Positions 36,351 to 49,664 of a stretch of DNA of 64,000 nucleotides are shown piece after piece. The notes beneath the pieces were generated by a model, which saw only the letters and a program-made list of their open reading frames with translations, made no database searches and was not told where the DNA came from. This stretch comes from Akebia trifoliata. Lineage: Eukaryota > Streptophyta > Magnoliopsida > Ranunculales > Lardizabalaceae. Within the stretch, counting starts at the first letter, position 1; the number at the start of each line of letters is the position of its first letter. The position numbers were made by a program, and so were the translations under genes. The DNA lies in the NCBI GenBank assembly GCA_017979445.1, contig CM030708.1:32182721-32246720 (forward strand), read 5' to 3'.

Positions 36351-37696
36351 AAATGTAAATAGCAATCCGGGCTCGGGATCTGCCCTTTAAAACTTTTAAA
36401 ACTATAATTCCTTACGTGAGCCAAGAGAGTGAAAGAAAAAAAGCCCAACTGAACCCAAAACAAAGAAGACCCGAAATATGAGAGAGAGAGAGAGTAAAGC
36501 TAAGCAAGATAGCTTAAGAAATGTTTCAATCAAAGCTGAAAAGCAAAAGAAAGAAAACCTCCTCAAGAGAGACACGAGAGAGATACTTTGCCCAACATAC
36601 AAATCAAGGTTCGTCCTTGACTGTTCCTCGTGACCTATGATTTTGAGTTTGATTGAAAGAAGGGCAGTATTGGAAAACCACTACAAAAGTAAAAGATACT
36701 CTTCTCCTTTGGAATATTTTTTATTTTTTAGTTTTTCTGTTAATCAGACCCAGAATTCAATGAGTCCCATCAACTAGAAATTCTCTTCAGTCAAAAGTCA
36801 ACATGATCATTTGATCACGACCGTTAGATCCATATCTATCATTCAAGATTTCAGATACGCTTTTTGACCCATAGTGTATCTTTCTAGTGGGACCACTGTA
36901 TATTGGGCTCCTTGGTCTTTCATGAGTATAATGTGTGGTTTAAGTATTTCTTACTATCAATCATGGCTGTCTACAATACTTGTGGTGGACTAAAGAATAG
37001 TTTCAAAACTCAAAACTTGAGTCAAGTGGTTCGACTCGATTGAATTTTATGGTGACTCGGCATCAAAACTAAGTGGAATCAACTCGCCAACTAGTCAGAT
37101 CGAGAATGCATCGAGTCAAGTCAGAAACCAAATAGAGTTATTCAGTTTTGTATAATTGTTTTTTGGATAACAATGAATAATATTTTCATTATTTTTAAAA
37201 TATTAAAAATTAATTTTAAAATATTTATAATTGTTGTTTTGATGATGGAGTGTTAGGACTCGAGACTCATAAATCTGACTAGCAGGGGCAAAGCAACTGG
37301 TCTCTTAAAAATCATATCTCACCCAAATCCCTTGCGTACACGCAATACTCCAAAGTTTTGAATTTTAAAACTATGGATTAAATCTATCCTAAGCATGTTT
37401 AGCAATTTGAGTATATAATTTTAAGAGTGATTTTTTAAAAAAATCGTGAAAAAAATAAATGTATTATTTGAAAGTGGAGTTAGCTTAGTTGATACCATAT
37501 ACCAGAGTTGAATTTCCATCACCAATGAGTTATTGATCTCATTAAAATGAAGTTTACCAATCAAAATTTTTCTGAATATTCATTATTTCTAAAATACAAA
37601 AACCTCCATTGAAAACTTGAAAAAAAAAAAAAAAGAAGGGGGGGGGGGGGGCAACTTACCAGAAACAAGAAATAAAGGCAATTAATATGTAGGAAA

Positions 37697-37772
37697 TGAT
37701 TCCAACTTAATTAGATTATATAAGTTATGAATCAAATCTTGAAGTCATGGGTTCAAGTCCAGTTTACCCATC
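37697..37772 (+). mobile_element. tRNA-derived SINE, family 1, decayed copy
   Basis: The B box 'gtcatgggttcaagtcc' and following 'agtttacccatc' are intact, while the A-box half is degraded. It is followed by an A-rich 'aaaaataaataaa'. Same consensus as the copies in the SUV3 introns. Confidence 0.6.
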
Positions 37773-39379
37773 AAAAATAAATAAATTATGACTTGAACTC
37801 TTGAGCTGATTTTTTCATGATAAATCTTATCTAAGTGCATGATAAGAAAGAATTCATGTAGATTCGTCAACGACAACAATGCAAGGAATATAGTTGGAAA
37901 GAGAAGGAGATTATTTACCAAAACAAGCAAATGAGCTAAAAAAATTATTAAAATTTATTTGTGTGCTAATTAGAATGAAATAAGGAGAGGGAAGTACCAG
38001 AATTTCTGATTAAAAACTAGGCGCAGTGGCTTCCTAGCAAATGTATAAATAAAGGGCAATCTCTATAAAGATTCGTGATAACCAAAAATTCACAGATGAT
38101 TTGATCTTCGGTGAGATTCTTAATTAAATAGAGAAAGTGATTATATGTAGTTACATAACTACTCTAACTATAATATTAATATGATTCAGTACATCTTTAT
38201 ACACTCTAATACAATACAACATAATATAATAATTTAATAATCTTAATGCACGGTAAAGGGTGTAAAACAACTCCATTGAATTTATGAGACTTAATTCAAT
38301 TGCAATTATTGTTTTTTGGCACGATGAATCTACTTTCTTCAAGCACATAGCATTGGAGACAAACCCCCATAGTTTGAAATATAGTTATCAAGTCGTACAA
38401 AAATCCCCTTTCCCACTTGTCATATTGCCTATTCTAAACCCGAATAAAAGAGGAGAATTACGTCAAGTTGGTAATTGGTGTAAAAACTTTTTTATTTCAC
38501 GACATAAATCCTGATCATTGATTCTAAGGAGAATTGAATTGATGAACAAGATTCATTAAACCGATTCAACTTTGATGATTGATGGGGACTATTTGTTGAT
38601 GATTTAATAGTGTAGGAGTGGAGAGAGAATTATTGGAAAACGATGGATTGCTTTGGAGGGTTGAAATAATTTTATTTTTTATTTTTTTATTTTTTAAATA
38701 ATCTGATGGCCAAAACACTATATCCAAGGTGGTGTGTAAATAAGAGATAAGGGTAGACGTGGAATGAGAGAGATTAGAATCATAAATTCATGATGTGTTC
38801 ATTGAAACCAAATTAATGGTGTCCCCTTAGATCCCATTTATTGAGAATGGTGGATCGATACTCTACCTCAAACAGAAATACATTACAAGTGGAGGACCTC
38901 TCTCCCTCTTTTGACACCCATTTAATTCTTATGGCCCATGTCTCTGTAGTTGACACTGACATTTTAAAATACCAAAAAATTGAGTCGGTATCGACCGAAG
39001 GAACACCCATCCATATGGACCGCATGTCCACATGGATGTAGTGTACAAAATTTTAGGAATCCAAATATAAATAATTAGAAACAGTCATTTTTTTTTTTCA
39101 CTACTATTGAGTATTGACCATCCCATTTTTTAATTCGAAAATTGAGTGGTTGTCCATTTTCAAACCTTTCAACCAGGAAAAGGAAATCTCATTTTAAATG
39201 TAAAAAATACGAACCCTAATGACCTGAATGAGGATCTTGATTTGAGTTTTATATGATCCTTCAATAAATATAATTAATATATATATATACAACCAAACAC
39301 ACTTGAGAAAATGGAGTAATTTCAATAAGTGAAAAAATTAGAAAGAATAAATAATAATTGAGATGATTTTAGTACATTT

Positions 39380-39573
39380 AAGAAAAGAGTCGTACTAGAG
39401 TGATCTCAAGATTGGACTTCATGTCGCACATCTTGATGTGAAAGTGGAATATGAACCATAGATGTTTTTTCACTCGTATCTCAACGAAAAGCATTTATAA
39501 TTCTCAAACAATTTCACATCAGGGTGTACGATGTGAGGTCTAATCTCAAGGTCAATTCAGCATTATTCTTAAG
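39380..39573. mobile_element. Hairpin MITE, same family as 7515-7679
   Basis: Arms: 'gacttcatgtcgcacatc' on the left and 'gtacgatgtgaggtc' on the right. The loop has 'catagatgttttttcactcg' and 'tctcaacgaaaagcattta'. The flanking 'agtgatctcaag' and 'ctcaaggtcaatt' extend the symmetry. Confidence 0.65.
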
Positions 39574-40874
39574 AAAAACTGATTATAACCCTAGTTAGAA
39601 GATTGAGATAAAAAGGAAAACCCAAAATTTCAAGAGATCAATTGTGATTTTCTAGGGATACATTTTCTTAGGAGTCCTTGGTATCTCAACCGTTTGTTTG
39701 AAAAAGAGCCTCAACCATGGATGGGTTGAGACTAGCTAGTATTTTCCTATATGCAATAAAGGTTCTAAAACATCGAGAGGAAGATCTAAGAAAACGTGAA
39801 TTTAGATACTAAAAGCAGTTATGGAGACATATTTTATAACAAAAGATGTAATTCTAGATAGAATTAAAATATGGAATAGGATTTATTCAGCCGACCCCAA
39901 ATCTATGGGATAAGACTTCAATGAATACGAGTTCTTATAAGCCTCCATTACATGCCTCTTGTGACTTGAAAACTAGACAATCTCTAATTTCATATAATAA
40001 AATTAATTGAGGTGACTCAATTGGTACATTAATTCCTTTTCTTTTTTTTTTTACATGCTTGTGTTCCCACGTTAGGGAAGCTATGGAGATTTATCATCGA
40101 AAACTCATACAAAAAGCTCATTATCAACCACTTTTTTTTGTTTTTTGTTTTGCTAGGCTCATCATCAACCACTTAATGATGCTTATGGTTTCATATCGAT
40201 TTGATAAAGTTGATGGACATAACTCATGGAAGTCCAAGAGACTTGACATGAAAGGCATTTGTTCAAGAATAATAAAAGATAGTCGACTCCATGTCATCTG
40301 ACACCTCAGCTTTTGATTAGACAACCAAGATAAATTATCAAGTATTTAAACTATGCTTTAAAAACTACAGTTGAGCCAACTCAAAGACTTGCATGTTGAG
40401 TTGGCCAACTCAAATGAATATATATTAAAAATGATTGAATATGTGTTCATTAAGAGTATTATTTATATTTGTGTTTTCTGAAGAAAAAAAAAAAGCCCAT
40501 TAAATATGACCACATTACTCGTCCGAATTTCTAGTCAGATTCGATGCATATTTTGTTGATTTGGAGAGTTGATTCAAATAATTTTTAACACTAAATCAAC
40601 TAAAAATTCAATTGGGTCACGTTAACGTGACAGAGTTAGAGTCAATTCGACTCGATGAGTTGTTAACTATAGGTCTTATGTCACTAAGCTAGTTGGGTTT
40701 AAGGGTATTTTAAACGTGTGGTTGTTGCATAAATGCGCTTTAATAGTAGTTGTCTGGTGGATGTATTTTTTGTGGAAGAATGGTTGCAAAATTATCAGTT
40801 GTCGGGAGGTAGATTTTTGGAAAAACAACTTCTTTGGATGTATTAGAAACCATATATTAAAGGTTCAAGTTCAA

Positions 40875-41076
40875 GGGCCATATACAAAACCAAACATTGT
40901 GCCAAACATGAAATTTCTAACCTCAATTTACAAGTTGAAGTATCTTGGACCATTCAATTTTTATAAATCACTTTTGATGAGATTGAAAATTTCAGAATGG
41001 GCTAATTTTTTGTCCAAAACATTTAACCCAAATAATCATAAATGTTTGGCACAATGTTTGCTTTTGTATATGACCC
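40875..41076. mobile_element. Hairpin MITE, family A, diverged copy
   Basis: The left end 'gggccatatacaaaaccaaa' mirrors the right end 'tttgcttttgtatatgaccc'. 'attgtgccaaacat' and 'atgtttggcacaat' are perfect inverses. The middle carries 'cagaatgggctaattttttg', the family A core. Unlike the other copies it does not sit in a (TA)n tract. Confidence 0.65.
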
Positions 41077-41999
41077 TTAAATGTCCTCTTTTATTTTTAA
41101 TAATTATTTAATATTTAATAAAATAAGTATCATTTTTTGAGAGTAATGTAAGTTTTAAACTAAAAGCGGGTCTAAGCCACTTCTCGCTTTTGGGAAGTGC
41201 TTCTCAAGTTTTTACCAAATTATAATTTGAATCTACAAAGCATTTTTAAAAGCTAAAAGCATTCTTCAAACTCTATACCAAATAAATATTCATGGATTTT
41301 TATTTAGGAGATAATAATAGGGTGGGACTCATGGGGACCGACTCTTCCATTATTCCGCTCTTGGCCCCGTAGAGATTTTGACCCAATAAACAATAGGCAC
41401 GCAAAGAATAAATTGAAAATAAATAAATAAATGGTCTTCCTTAATTAATAAAAACAAATTTAATAGTTCGACGTATAAACTAATACACTACTTGATTGCT
41501 AATGACCTTAGAAATATGAAAAATAAGATTAAAACCAAGGGAATAACAATGTACACAGTCTTCCATACAAAGCATGTGTTTTAAAGGTTGGTCAAGCAAG
41601 ATTTGAAACCCCTAGAGAACTTAAACCAAGAACTCACTTTCCTCTAAATCACAATCCCCCATGTGGAAGCGTGGCCGCAGGAGCCGGTCCACAACTCGGG
41701 CTAACCCTACAAGATCCTACACATATGCTATGAGAATATGAGAATCTTTCCTTATTAGACCAACCCCTGAGTACAAAATCTACATTAACCAAACCTTTTA
41801 ATACACATAAAGAACTAAAGAAATACTAGCTAGTGACCAAAGGTGTATTTTAAAATATGCCGAGTCGACTCGAGATACGATAAAGTTGACTTGAGTGAAC
41901 TTTGAATTGACTAAACCTTAAAACTCATTTTGAACAACTTAATAAACTCAAATGAGTCACTCGGAAATGCATCGTGATATATAAAAGAGTCATGATAAT

Positions 42000-42190
42000 C
42001 TGACTCCCCCATGGGGTGTACTCTAAAATACACTCCTGGCAGGCATGTGCTAGAATCATAGACTTTATGCCTCGAGATACACAACTACACATTCCCAGTG
42101 CAGTTGTAGATCTTAATGAAAGAAAAATCTATGGTTCTAGCACATCACACGTCAGGAGGGCATTTTGAGTGTGCCATGTGGAGGTGTTAG
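42000..42190. repeat. Hairpin repeat nested in an older repeat
   Basis: 'tgctagaatcatagac' near 42048 pairs with 'atctatggttctagcac' near 42127, and 'aaatacactcctggc' is partly mirrored by 'gtcaggagggcattttgagt'. It interrupts a longer repeat with 'gagtcgactcgag' text at 41.85 and 42.41 kb. Confidence 0.5.
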
Positions 42191-43892
42191 ATTATCATTA
42201 CTCTAGATAAAATGGTGAATGTATTACCACTGGTAGACTTCACCAACTTACCAAGTTTTGACACATGTTAAACAACAAATTTGACCCAATTTGATGATTA
42301 TATGTAATAGTTTTTTTCGTGGACAAATATGGAAAAGTATAATTCATAATTATAATTTTTAAGTATTTAATAAATTTAATACACTTATTTGCATTGACTC
42401 GCAAGTAATCGAGTTCATTCGACTCGATTGATATTTGGATTAAGTCAAAACCCTAAATTGGGACAACTACCCTAGTTGCCCTAGACATTAGTCTAGGTTG
42501 AGCCAAAAGAACCTCAAAATTGCCTTGACAGTCCCTTAAATCCAAGCAATCCCAATTCCCAACTACAATCCAAGGAAACAAACTAACACATTGTCCCACA
42601 ATAAAGTGACATTAGTATTTTGAGGAGATACATTACTAAAGTTAAGTCCAAGAAGCCCTAGAAATTCTCTATTCTTCCAAGCCCTAGAAACCCACATTGA
42701 AGAACCCTAAACTACTCCTTTCCCCATACCAAAATTCAGGTGATTTTGACATAACCCCCTACCTCTTGATGAATATTAGAGATATCCCCTCATATTTTCA
42801 AATTGATGACTTAGATCCTTTGACTATTGTCCTTAATGAGGGACCAACAACAAATCACGCTTTGAGATAATAACCACTTGTCAGAAGGCTGAAATACCCT
42901 TCCACTTAAGCCGTGCCCATGTTTGGGAAGATAAAGAAATGTCAAAAGACAAAAATACCCTAAAATTAAAATCGAATAAAACAGTCAAGATCTCTAATAT
43001 CAAAATTAGTATTTAGGGTGTAAGACTGAAAGTCTTGAGTTTTCTATTTTAGAAAGCTTTTTATCATCTTCGACCTCTTATTTTGATAAATACTAAAATC
43101 CTAGAGAAAATCGATTATCATCCATTCATTATTTGCTAGAACCACATAATATAAAAGAGGTGGCAAAGGTGATATCAAAATCATGATCATGGTTGTAAAT
43201 CTCAAGTTTTTGTATCTTTCTTGAAAAGAAAAAAAGAAGTTATTTTTCACCTGGGATTTTAATTTAAATTTTAAAAGTTCATTACCCATTCTTTTTAGGA
43301 ATTTTTAAAATTATTTATTAAATATGATGCAAGCATAAAATTACAGTTTGCAAAGGACATTAACTAAAAAAAAGGTTGGAGAAGATGAAAGTGTTATGAA
43401 AACACTTTCCTTGCTAAGTTAGTAAGGAAATTTCCTAACCCATCATCTTGTGGTATATAAAAACATGATTCGATGCCACATGACTGCACATAAGAAAATT
43501 CTAAGAACTTTGAAAAGAAATTTTTCAACAAAAAAATTAAAAAATTCACCATAAATTTTAATTTTAAATTTGTAAGGTTGGTAGCAATCTATTTTCAACA
43601 CCATTGATCAGCCCAAAAAGATCAATTTTTTAATTATATTTTTTTTTAATTAAAGTTTTCCCATGAACTCTAGAGTGTTGTGGTGTTGGAATGCCAATAT
43701 GGTGATTCATGTGGGCCCAACAACCATTGGTAAGATTTGAAATCTTACTAGGTAGTCACATTAACTTACACTACCGTTTTTGTGTGTTTAATTGTATTTT
43801 TGTTCAAACATAAACTTAGTTTATGTTATAAAAAAAGTGTTAGTGAGGTTGTTTGGCATATGATGGTTGTATGCCAACTAGTTTAATTGAAA

Positions 43893-44069
43893 GAGAAATT
43901 ATAAAAACACCCCACAAATCAATAAGGGCAACCTACACCATAGCCGAATTGTTTTGTCTTATATGGGTTAAAAGTTTCAGAATAAACTGATTTTTGATGA
44001 GGATGATCTTTAGGTGATTATGATGTGGGTTGCCATTATTAATTCGTAAGGTACTTTTATAATTGCCCT
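43893..44069. mobile_element. MITE with about 37-bp terminal inverted repeats
   Basis: The left end 'aattataaaaacaccccac' and the inverse of the right end 'aattataaaagtaccttac' match imperfectly and continue into '..aatcaataagggcaacc' and '..attaataatggcaaccc'. The interior contains 'ctgatttttgatgaggatga', shared with family A, so the two families are related. Confidence 0.6.
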
Positions 44070-44685
44070 AATTGAAAAGGATCATTATTTCATTTTATGT
44101 TTTAGATTCTTTTAGATACACTAGGTGATATTTCAATTATTCAATTTCTTTTAGATGTTTTATTTACTATAATTGACATTTTCTCAATGAGGGTATTTCA
44201 ATAAATTTAAAAGACATCATTCATGTGAGGTATTTCAAAGTATGAGGGTATTTAAGTCTTTTGACGAGTACTTATTCACCTAAAAGTCATCTTTTGTTGA
44301 TCTCTCGTTAATGACAACGGTCAAGGGATCTATATCATCAATTTGAAAATGTGAGGGGAGGGGTATCTCTAGTATTCATCAACATGTAGTGGGGTATGTC
44401 AAAATCACCCAAAAAATTCCTATAATTCCCTACAAAGTACAAACGATTATCAAAATTAATAGACCCTAATCCTTAGAATACACGTAAGTTAGTCTCCCTA
44501 ACCTAGAAGATCAAAGAAGGGAGAATAGTAGTTGGCTTGGGTCTAAGATGAGTAGTGGACCCTGACTTTGCTGACTGTCTGCAGGTGTGGTGCAGAGAGG
44601 GAAGTATGGATGGGCAGGTGTTTGGGCAGTTTTTTATGTAGAGACATAGAGGGAGAAGCGGGTGTTTGTGTGTGAGAGAGACCAA

Positions 44686-45294
44686 TATATACATTGTCAC
44701 ATGTTGGAATGGTCTTGGATTTGGGTAAAAAGCCTTGAGAGGGAGCTCCCCTGCACTTTATTCTCTTCAAATTATACGCTTTGAAGTACTGTGAACGAGG
44801 TTTTTAGGAGAGAAACCTCTCTCTCTCTTTCTCTCTCTCTGCTACATTGTCTTGTTCTACCTTCAGAATCTCACCTTCTCTCTTCCACGTTATAGTCTCT
44901 CTCTCTCCCTCTGCTGTTTCTGTTTCTAATTTCTGACCATTTCTTCTCTTTAGTACTCTGGAGACTGGAGAGGAAGAGAAGAAAATTACTTCTCTGCTAA
45001 AGATTCTAACTGGGTTTCTTTGGTTTTTTGGATCTTAATATGAGGAACCCAGAAACAAGAAGATAGAGCAGTTAAAATTTCTCACTTTCTTTGTTGTTCT
45101 CTGGTGAAAAACAGAAAATAGCAGGATACCCATTTCTGACTTTCCTCTCTTTGATCCTCTACTCCTACCCTGAAAAAATTGGGTTTTTTCTTCTTTTTAA
45201 TTGAAGTTAAATTCAGAAATCCATAGCAACAAAAACAGGGGGGGAAATCATTTTTTTTTTTATGTGGAAAGCTGTATGAAGAAGTACTGAAACA
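44686..45294 (+). promoter_or_regulatory. Core promoter and 5' leader of the 5-phosphatase gene
   Basis: TATATA at 44686-44691 is followed by CT-rich leader sequence (44815-44905), typical of plant genes. Three short upstream ORFs precede the main ATG: 45040-45066 (eight codons), 45262-45279 (five codons) and 45276-45290 (four codons). The last two overlap in different frames, and the final stop is four bases before the ATG at 45295. The leader may be spliced, which would remove some of them. Confidence 0.45.
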
Positions 45295-48052
45295 ATGAGA
45301 GATGGGAACTCAAAGAAAAACAAGTTCTCATGGCCTAAAAGCCTTGTTAGAAAATGGTTCAATCTCAAGAGCAAAGCTGAAGACTTTCATGCAGATGATG
45401 TTGTTGTTTATGGAGGTGGGTATCCTTTTCTATTTTTTTATTTTCTAATTTTTGGGTTCTCTTCTTTGTTTCTATATGATTGTCTTTTGTGTCCCTATAT
45501 CAGAATAGGGTTCTTAGGATGAAATCTCAGACTTAATAGAGAAAACCTGAATTTTGGTTTCCAACAAAGTTCCTAAATTTTTCATTTGATGAGTTCTGCA
45601 ATTTCTCCTTTTTTCTGCTTTGATGACATCAACAACGGTGATTTCAAGCACAGCTTTAATAACAACTTTAATGGTTCCATTTTTTTTCAGGTTGTGATGG
45701 AGAATGGAGGACCAATTTCTCAGACATGGAGGCGTGCACAATAAAGAAAAGCAAAACAGGTTCAGTATCAGATGTTGGTTGCTTTGGACCACACCTCCTC
45801 TCATCCTCACCCAAAAAAAAAAAATGCTTCAAAAACTCATGATTATTGTTCCCTTTCTATATTTTAATTTTCTAATCTGTTTTCCCCACTTGGGTGTTCA
45901 GAGAGATTAAACAAGAAGAACTCTGATCGGGTTCGACGAGGAAAGATCGATCTTGACCCTCCTATAGTTACAGACGTGCAGAATTATAGGTATCTTACCA
46001 TGTTATGTTCACATATCTGATTTGATTAAATTTGGGGAGATTTTATTAACCTTTTTCTTTGATGGGGCAGTATCTTTGTGGCTACATGGAATGTGGGTGG
46101 AAAATCTCCACCAAGTTATTTGAATCTTGAAGATTGGCTCCATACTTCACCTCCTGCAGATATTTACGTTCTTGGGTATGTTCACTTGTTAGTCAATTTT
46201 TATTTTATTTTTTAAAATTTTCTTACTCTTGCCAAGATTGAAAGAAGACCCATTGATCCATTTTTCATTCAGGTTTCAAGAAATAGTTCCTTTAAACGCC
46301 GGAAATGTATTGGGGGCAGAAGACAACGGTCCTGCCCGAAAATGGCTAGCTTTAATCCGAAAGACTCTAAACAACCTCCCCGGCACGAGTGGAGCCACAG
46401 GCTACTACACGCCTTCCCCCACTCCTGATCCAATTGTTGAATTAGATGCCGATTTCGAGGGATCAACGAGGCAGAAAGCCTCATCTTTGTTCCATCGTCG
46501 ATCATTCCAATCCTTGAGTCGAAGCTTGAGAATGGACAACGACATGTCTATCCCAAACTCCAGACTTGATCGGCGATTCAGTGTTTGTGATCGGGTTATG
46601 TTTGGTCACAGACCGAGTGATTATGACTCCAATTATAGATGGGGTTCATCCGATGATGAGATTGGGCCCGGGGATTCTCCGAGTACTGTAGTCTTCTCAC
46701 CAATGTCTTCGGGTCGGTGCACGTCCATGGAGGATAGGGAGAGAGGACACTCTAGGTACTGTTTGGTTGCAAGTAAGCAGATGGTGGGGATATTTCTCAC
46801 AGTGTGGGTTAGGAACGATTTAACTGATTCTGTTCGGAATATGAAAGTATCTTGTGTTGGCCGAGGACTAATGGGATATCTCGGAAATAAGGTACACTAT
46901 TTAGATGAATTTGGGTAATTTTAATTTTAATACATGGGTTGTCGCAAAAAAATTGGATTATCTTGAATCTCAACAAATAATTGTGGTGATTTTACGTTTG
47001 CTTTCTAGGGATCGATCTCAATCAGCATGTCTTTGCATCAAACAAGCTTTTGCTTCATTTGTAGTCATTTAACATCGGGGCAGAAAGAGGGCGACGAGCT
47101 AAGAAGGAACTCTGATGTCATGGAGATCTTGAGAAAGACAAGGTTTCCTCGGGTCCATGGGTTAGGGGATGAGAAATCCCCCGAAACAATCCTTGAGCAT
47201 GAGTAAGGCCATTGTTGACTTCGATTTTCTTTTAATTCTAGTGTACAAAATAATTTATTTTTGTTTAAAATTGAAATTGTTCTCATAAGAAATTAAATGT
47301 TTTTCTTGGTCTAGTCGAGTAATATGGCTCGGAGATTTGAATTATCGGATTGCTCTCACTTATCGATCTGCAAAGGCACTTGTCGAGATGCACAACTGGA
47401 GGGCATTACTTGAAAATGACCAGGCAAGATATCTATGCTCATTTACATCACCCCTAGTTTTATGTGTCTAAGTGCATTGGTGTGCTTATGTTTTTCATAA
47501 GGTTTAGAGAATTCGACATTCCATATGTATTATTGTTCTTCGGCTCTTCCAATTGAGAAAACTTGTAAATCTGAATATTCGGTTTATTTTGTAGCAGCTT
47601 AGGATAGAACAAAAGCGTGGTCGTGTCTTTCAAGGATGGAATGAAGGGAAGATATATTTTCCACCGACATATAAATATTCAAATAATTCAGATAGATATG
47701 CAGGGGACGCGATGCACCCTAAGGAGAAACGAAGGACCCCTGCATGGTAAAAATTTCTCCACTCATCAAAAATGAATTTTTTTTTGAAAATTTGGTAAAA
47801 ATGATATTTGTTTGTGCATGAAGGTGTGATCGTATATTGTGGCACGGAAGAGGCCTCCATCAATTATCTTATGTTCGTGGTGAGTCTAGATTCTCGGATC
47901 ATAGACCTGTCTATAGCCTTCTCTCAGTAGAAGTTGAGTCAATCCGTCGCAACCGAAATAAGAAAAACACAAGTTGCTGCTCTAGTTCTCGGATTGAGGT
48001 CGAAGAACTTTTGCCGCACTCCCATGGATACACCGATCTTAATTTCTTTTAA
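45295..48052 (+). CDS. CVP2: Type I inositol-polyphosphate 5-phosphatase (CVP2/CVL1 group)
   Basis: A 560-residue enzyme that removes the 5-phosphate from inositol phosphates and phosphoinositides. In Arabidopsis, CVP2 and CVL1 set vein pattern through PI(4,5)P2. Nine exons: 45295-45415, 45691-45759, 45902-45989, 46071-46175, 46273-46891, 47009-47202, 47315-47423, 47598-47746 and 47824-48052; phases close. The N-terminus ([21 protein letters not shown]) is the basic WPKSLVRKW type of this clade. Catalytic motifs: ATWNVGGK (97-104), [12 protein letters not shown] (353-364), WLGDLNYR (403-410), PAWCDRILW (483-491) and SDHRPV (509-514). Residues 150-270 are a Ser/Arg-rich insert with [19 protein letters not shown], typical of plant type I enzymes. 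The C-terminus [17 protein letters not shown] matches CVP2/CVL1 by recall. No transmembrane segment is seen. Intron 7 has a GC donor and a NAGNAG acceptor. Which of CVP2 or CVL1 is closer cannot be decided without a tree. Confidence 0.94.
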
Positions 48053-49500
48053 ATGGTGTCAAAATAGCTGTTAATACACACTAATTCAAGTACGTTTCTC
48101 GTCTACCTCTCTTCCTCCCATTTCTATCTCTGATTCCTTAATTCTTGATTTTTAATATATTTTTCCTTACTGCTGTTGGGTTCAGGAGAACTTTGGTTTT
48201 CAACTTCAGATGATACTCTGTGAATTAAAGTTATTAATTCTTTTAGTACCCCAAAAGGTATTGTTGTAAAACTTAAACAGATTCAAATGGTTTATCTTTT
48301 TCTTGTTATTGTTGCATTTTCTTGGGCTTTTTCTCTCTAATTAAAGTTGTTTTTATTGATTATAACCAGGAATTCCTCCAACTCTCAAATCCCTTATCGG
48401 TTTTTAAATTCCAAGGACGGGTTATCTCCTTAACCAGGTAAATATCATACCAATCTTCCATAATTTCTCCATATATCTCCAATGGGTTTGATTATGTAGG
48501 TTGGTATGGCTAACAAGCTACCAAATGAAGGTAGCTTTCTAGCTCAAACATCACAGTTCCCGCAACCCCCGATGTTTAAATCCATAACTAGCTACAAAAT
48601 TGGGTCGTTAAGCGATTTAGGAATGCTGGTCTTCTGAATCTATCCTTCCAACATTTCTGTTCTTGAAAAGAATTTATATGAAAGTGATATTTTAAATGGC
48701 ATTTTCTTTCTATATATTTTGTCGTGAAGCACATTCCTTGTTTATCTCTATTGTATCTGTTAATGGTCCCTGGTTTTTCGCTTGTCTCTATATTCTTATC
48801 TGTTAATGGTCCCATGGTCGTTGCAGGTGAGATTGACATGAAGAAGACCTCTGCCTCAAAGTATGATGGAGACATCCCAATCCCCCAAACCAACAAAAAA
48901 AAAAACTGTTCTTTTTCCCCCTTTTTTTCTGGTTTTTACTCCAATTTCTGCAATTGTACTTCTCGAATGCCATCTCTCTTATAATCTCTGATCACAACAA
49001 ACTGAGTTTTGTAGATAGCCCAACCAAACCCAAATCTCCAATTTCGTTCCTAGTTAACAAATAATTAGCGAGTTCGATTATCCACTTAACAAACCTCACA
49101 TTCTTGGAGCCTCGGAGCCTTTCGATAAGGTAGGAGAAGTTGGTGTATTATTTGTTGCTATTTTATATGACCTCTTCTTGAACTAAAACATCTCATTTTT
49201 GCCCATGCAGGACTGAATCTCTCAACCCAAAATTGCCAAGAGGGTCTCGACGGATTATTGTATTTAATTTAATTTTTTTAAACTTGAGATCATTCTTTTT
49301 TTTTGGTAAGAAAATGTTTGTTTCAGATTGAGAGGAAATTAAAGATGGTCGAAAATAAATTTTGTTGTAATTATCAAAAAGAGAAGGTGGAGATGTAATA
49401 GACACTAATTACTAAAGTGATCAAAAAAAGAAATGGAAGTTATCATAAATCTGTTCTGATACATCTTATGATTCTACTGAAAAAAAGGTAGTTTTGATTG
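48053..49500 (+). other. 3' UTR and downstream flank of the 5-phosphatase gene
   Basis: No conserved reading frame. The first few hundred bases are probably 3' UTR. Several good splice-like signals ('accaggtaaat' near 48436, 'cgttgcag' before 48829) suggest that the UTR could be spliced, but nothing proves it. Bases 48.7-49.4 kb hold no recognised feature. Confidence 0.4.
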
Positions 49501-49508
49501 ATTAGCTA

Positions 49509-49514
<6 letters not shown>

Positions 49515-49551
<37 letters not shown>
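49515..49551. repeat. (CT)n microsatellite
   Basis: About 18 CT units without interruption. A comparable but shorter (AG)n tract lies at 57801-57819, beside another copy of the hairpin family found here at 49.67-50.10 kb. Confidence 0.95.
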
Positions 49552-49552
<1 letters not shown>

Positions 49553-49664
49553 GTAAGAAGCACAAAAGCTAAGGGAAAGAAAAGCATAAAACATGTTACA
49601 GGTATGACAGGTATATTGAGAAGTAATTTTGAAAAGTTAGAATTTCCTTCATTAATTAGTTTTT

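Larger units (their letters stand above)
33346..44680. other. Repeat-rich intergenic region
   Basis: About 11 kb between the divergent SUV3 and 5-phosphatase genes, with no gene supported. Beyond the elements listed separately it holds repeated text with 'gagtcgactcgag'-like words (37.0, 40.4, 41.9 and 42.4 kb), a poly-A/poly-G tract at 37621-37651 and a second decayed copy of the 33.9 kb SINE at about 37255-37340. Bases 43.0-43.8 kb show nothing recognisable. Confidence 0.55.
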
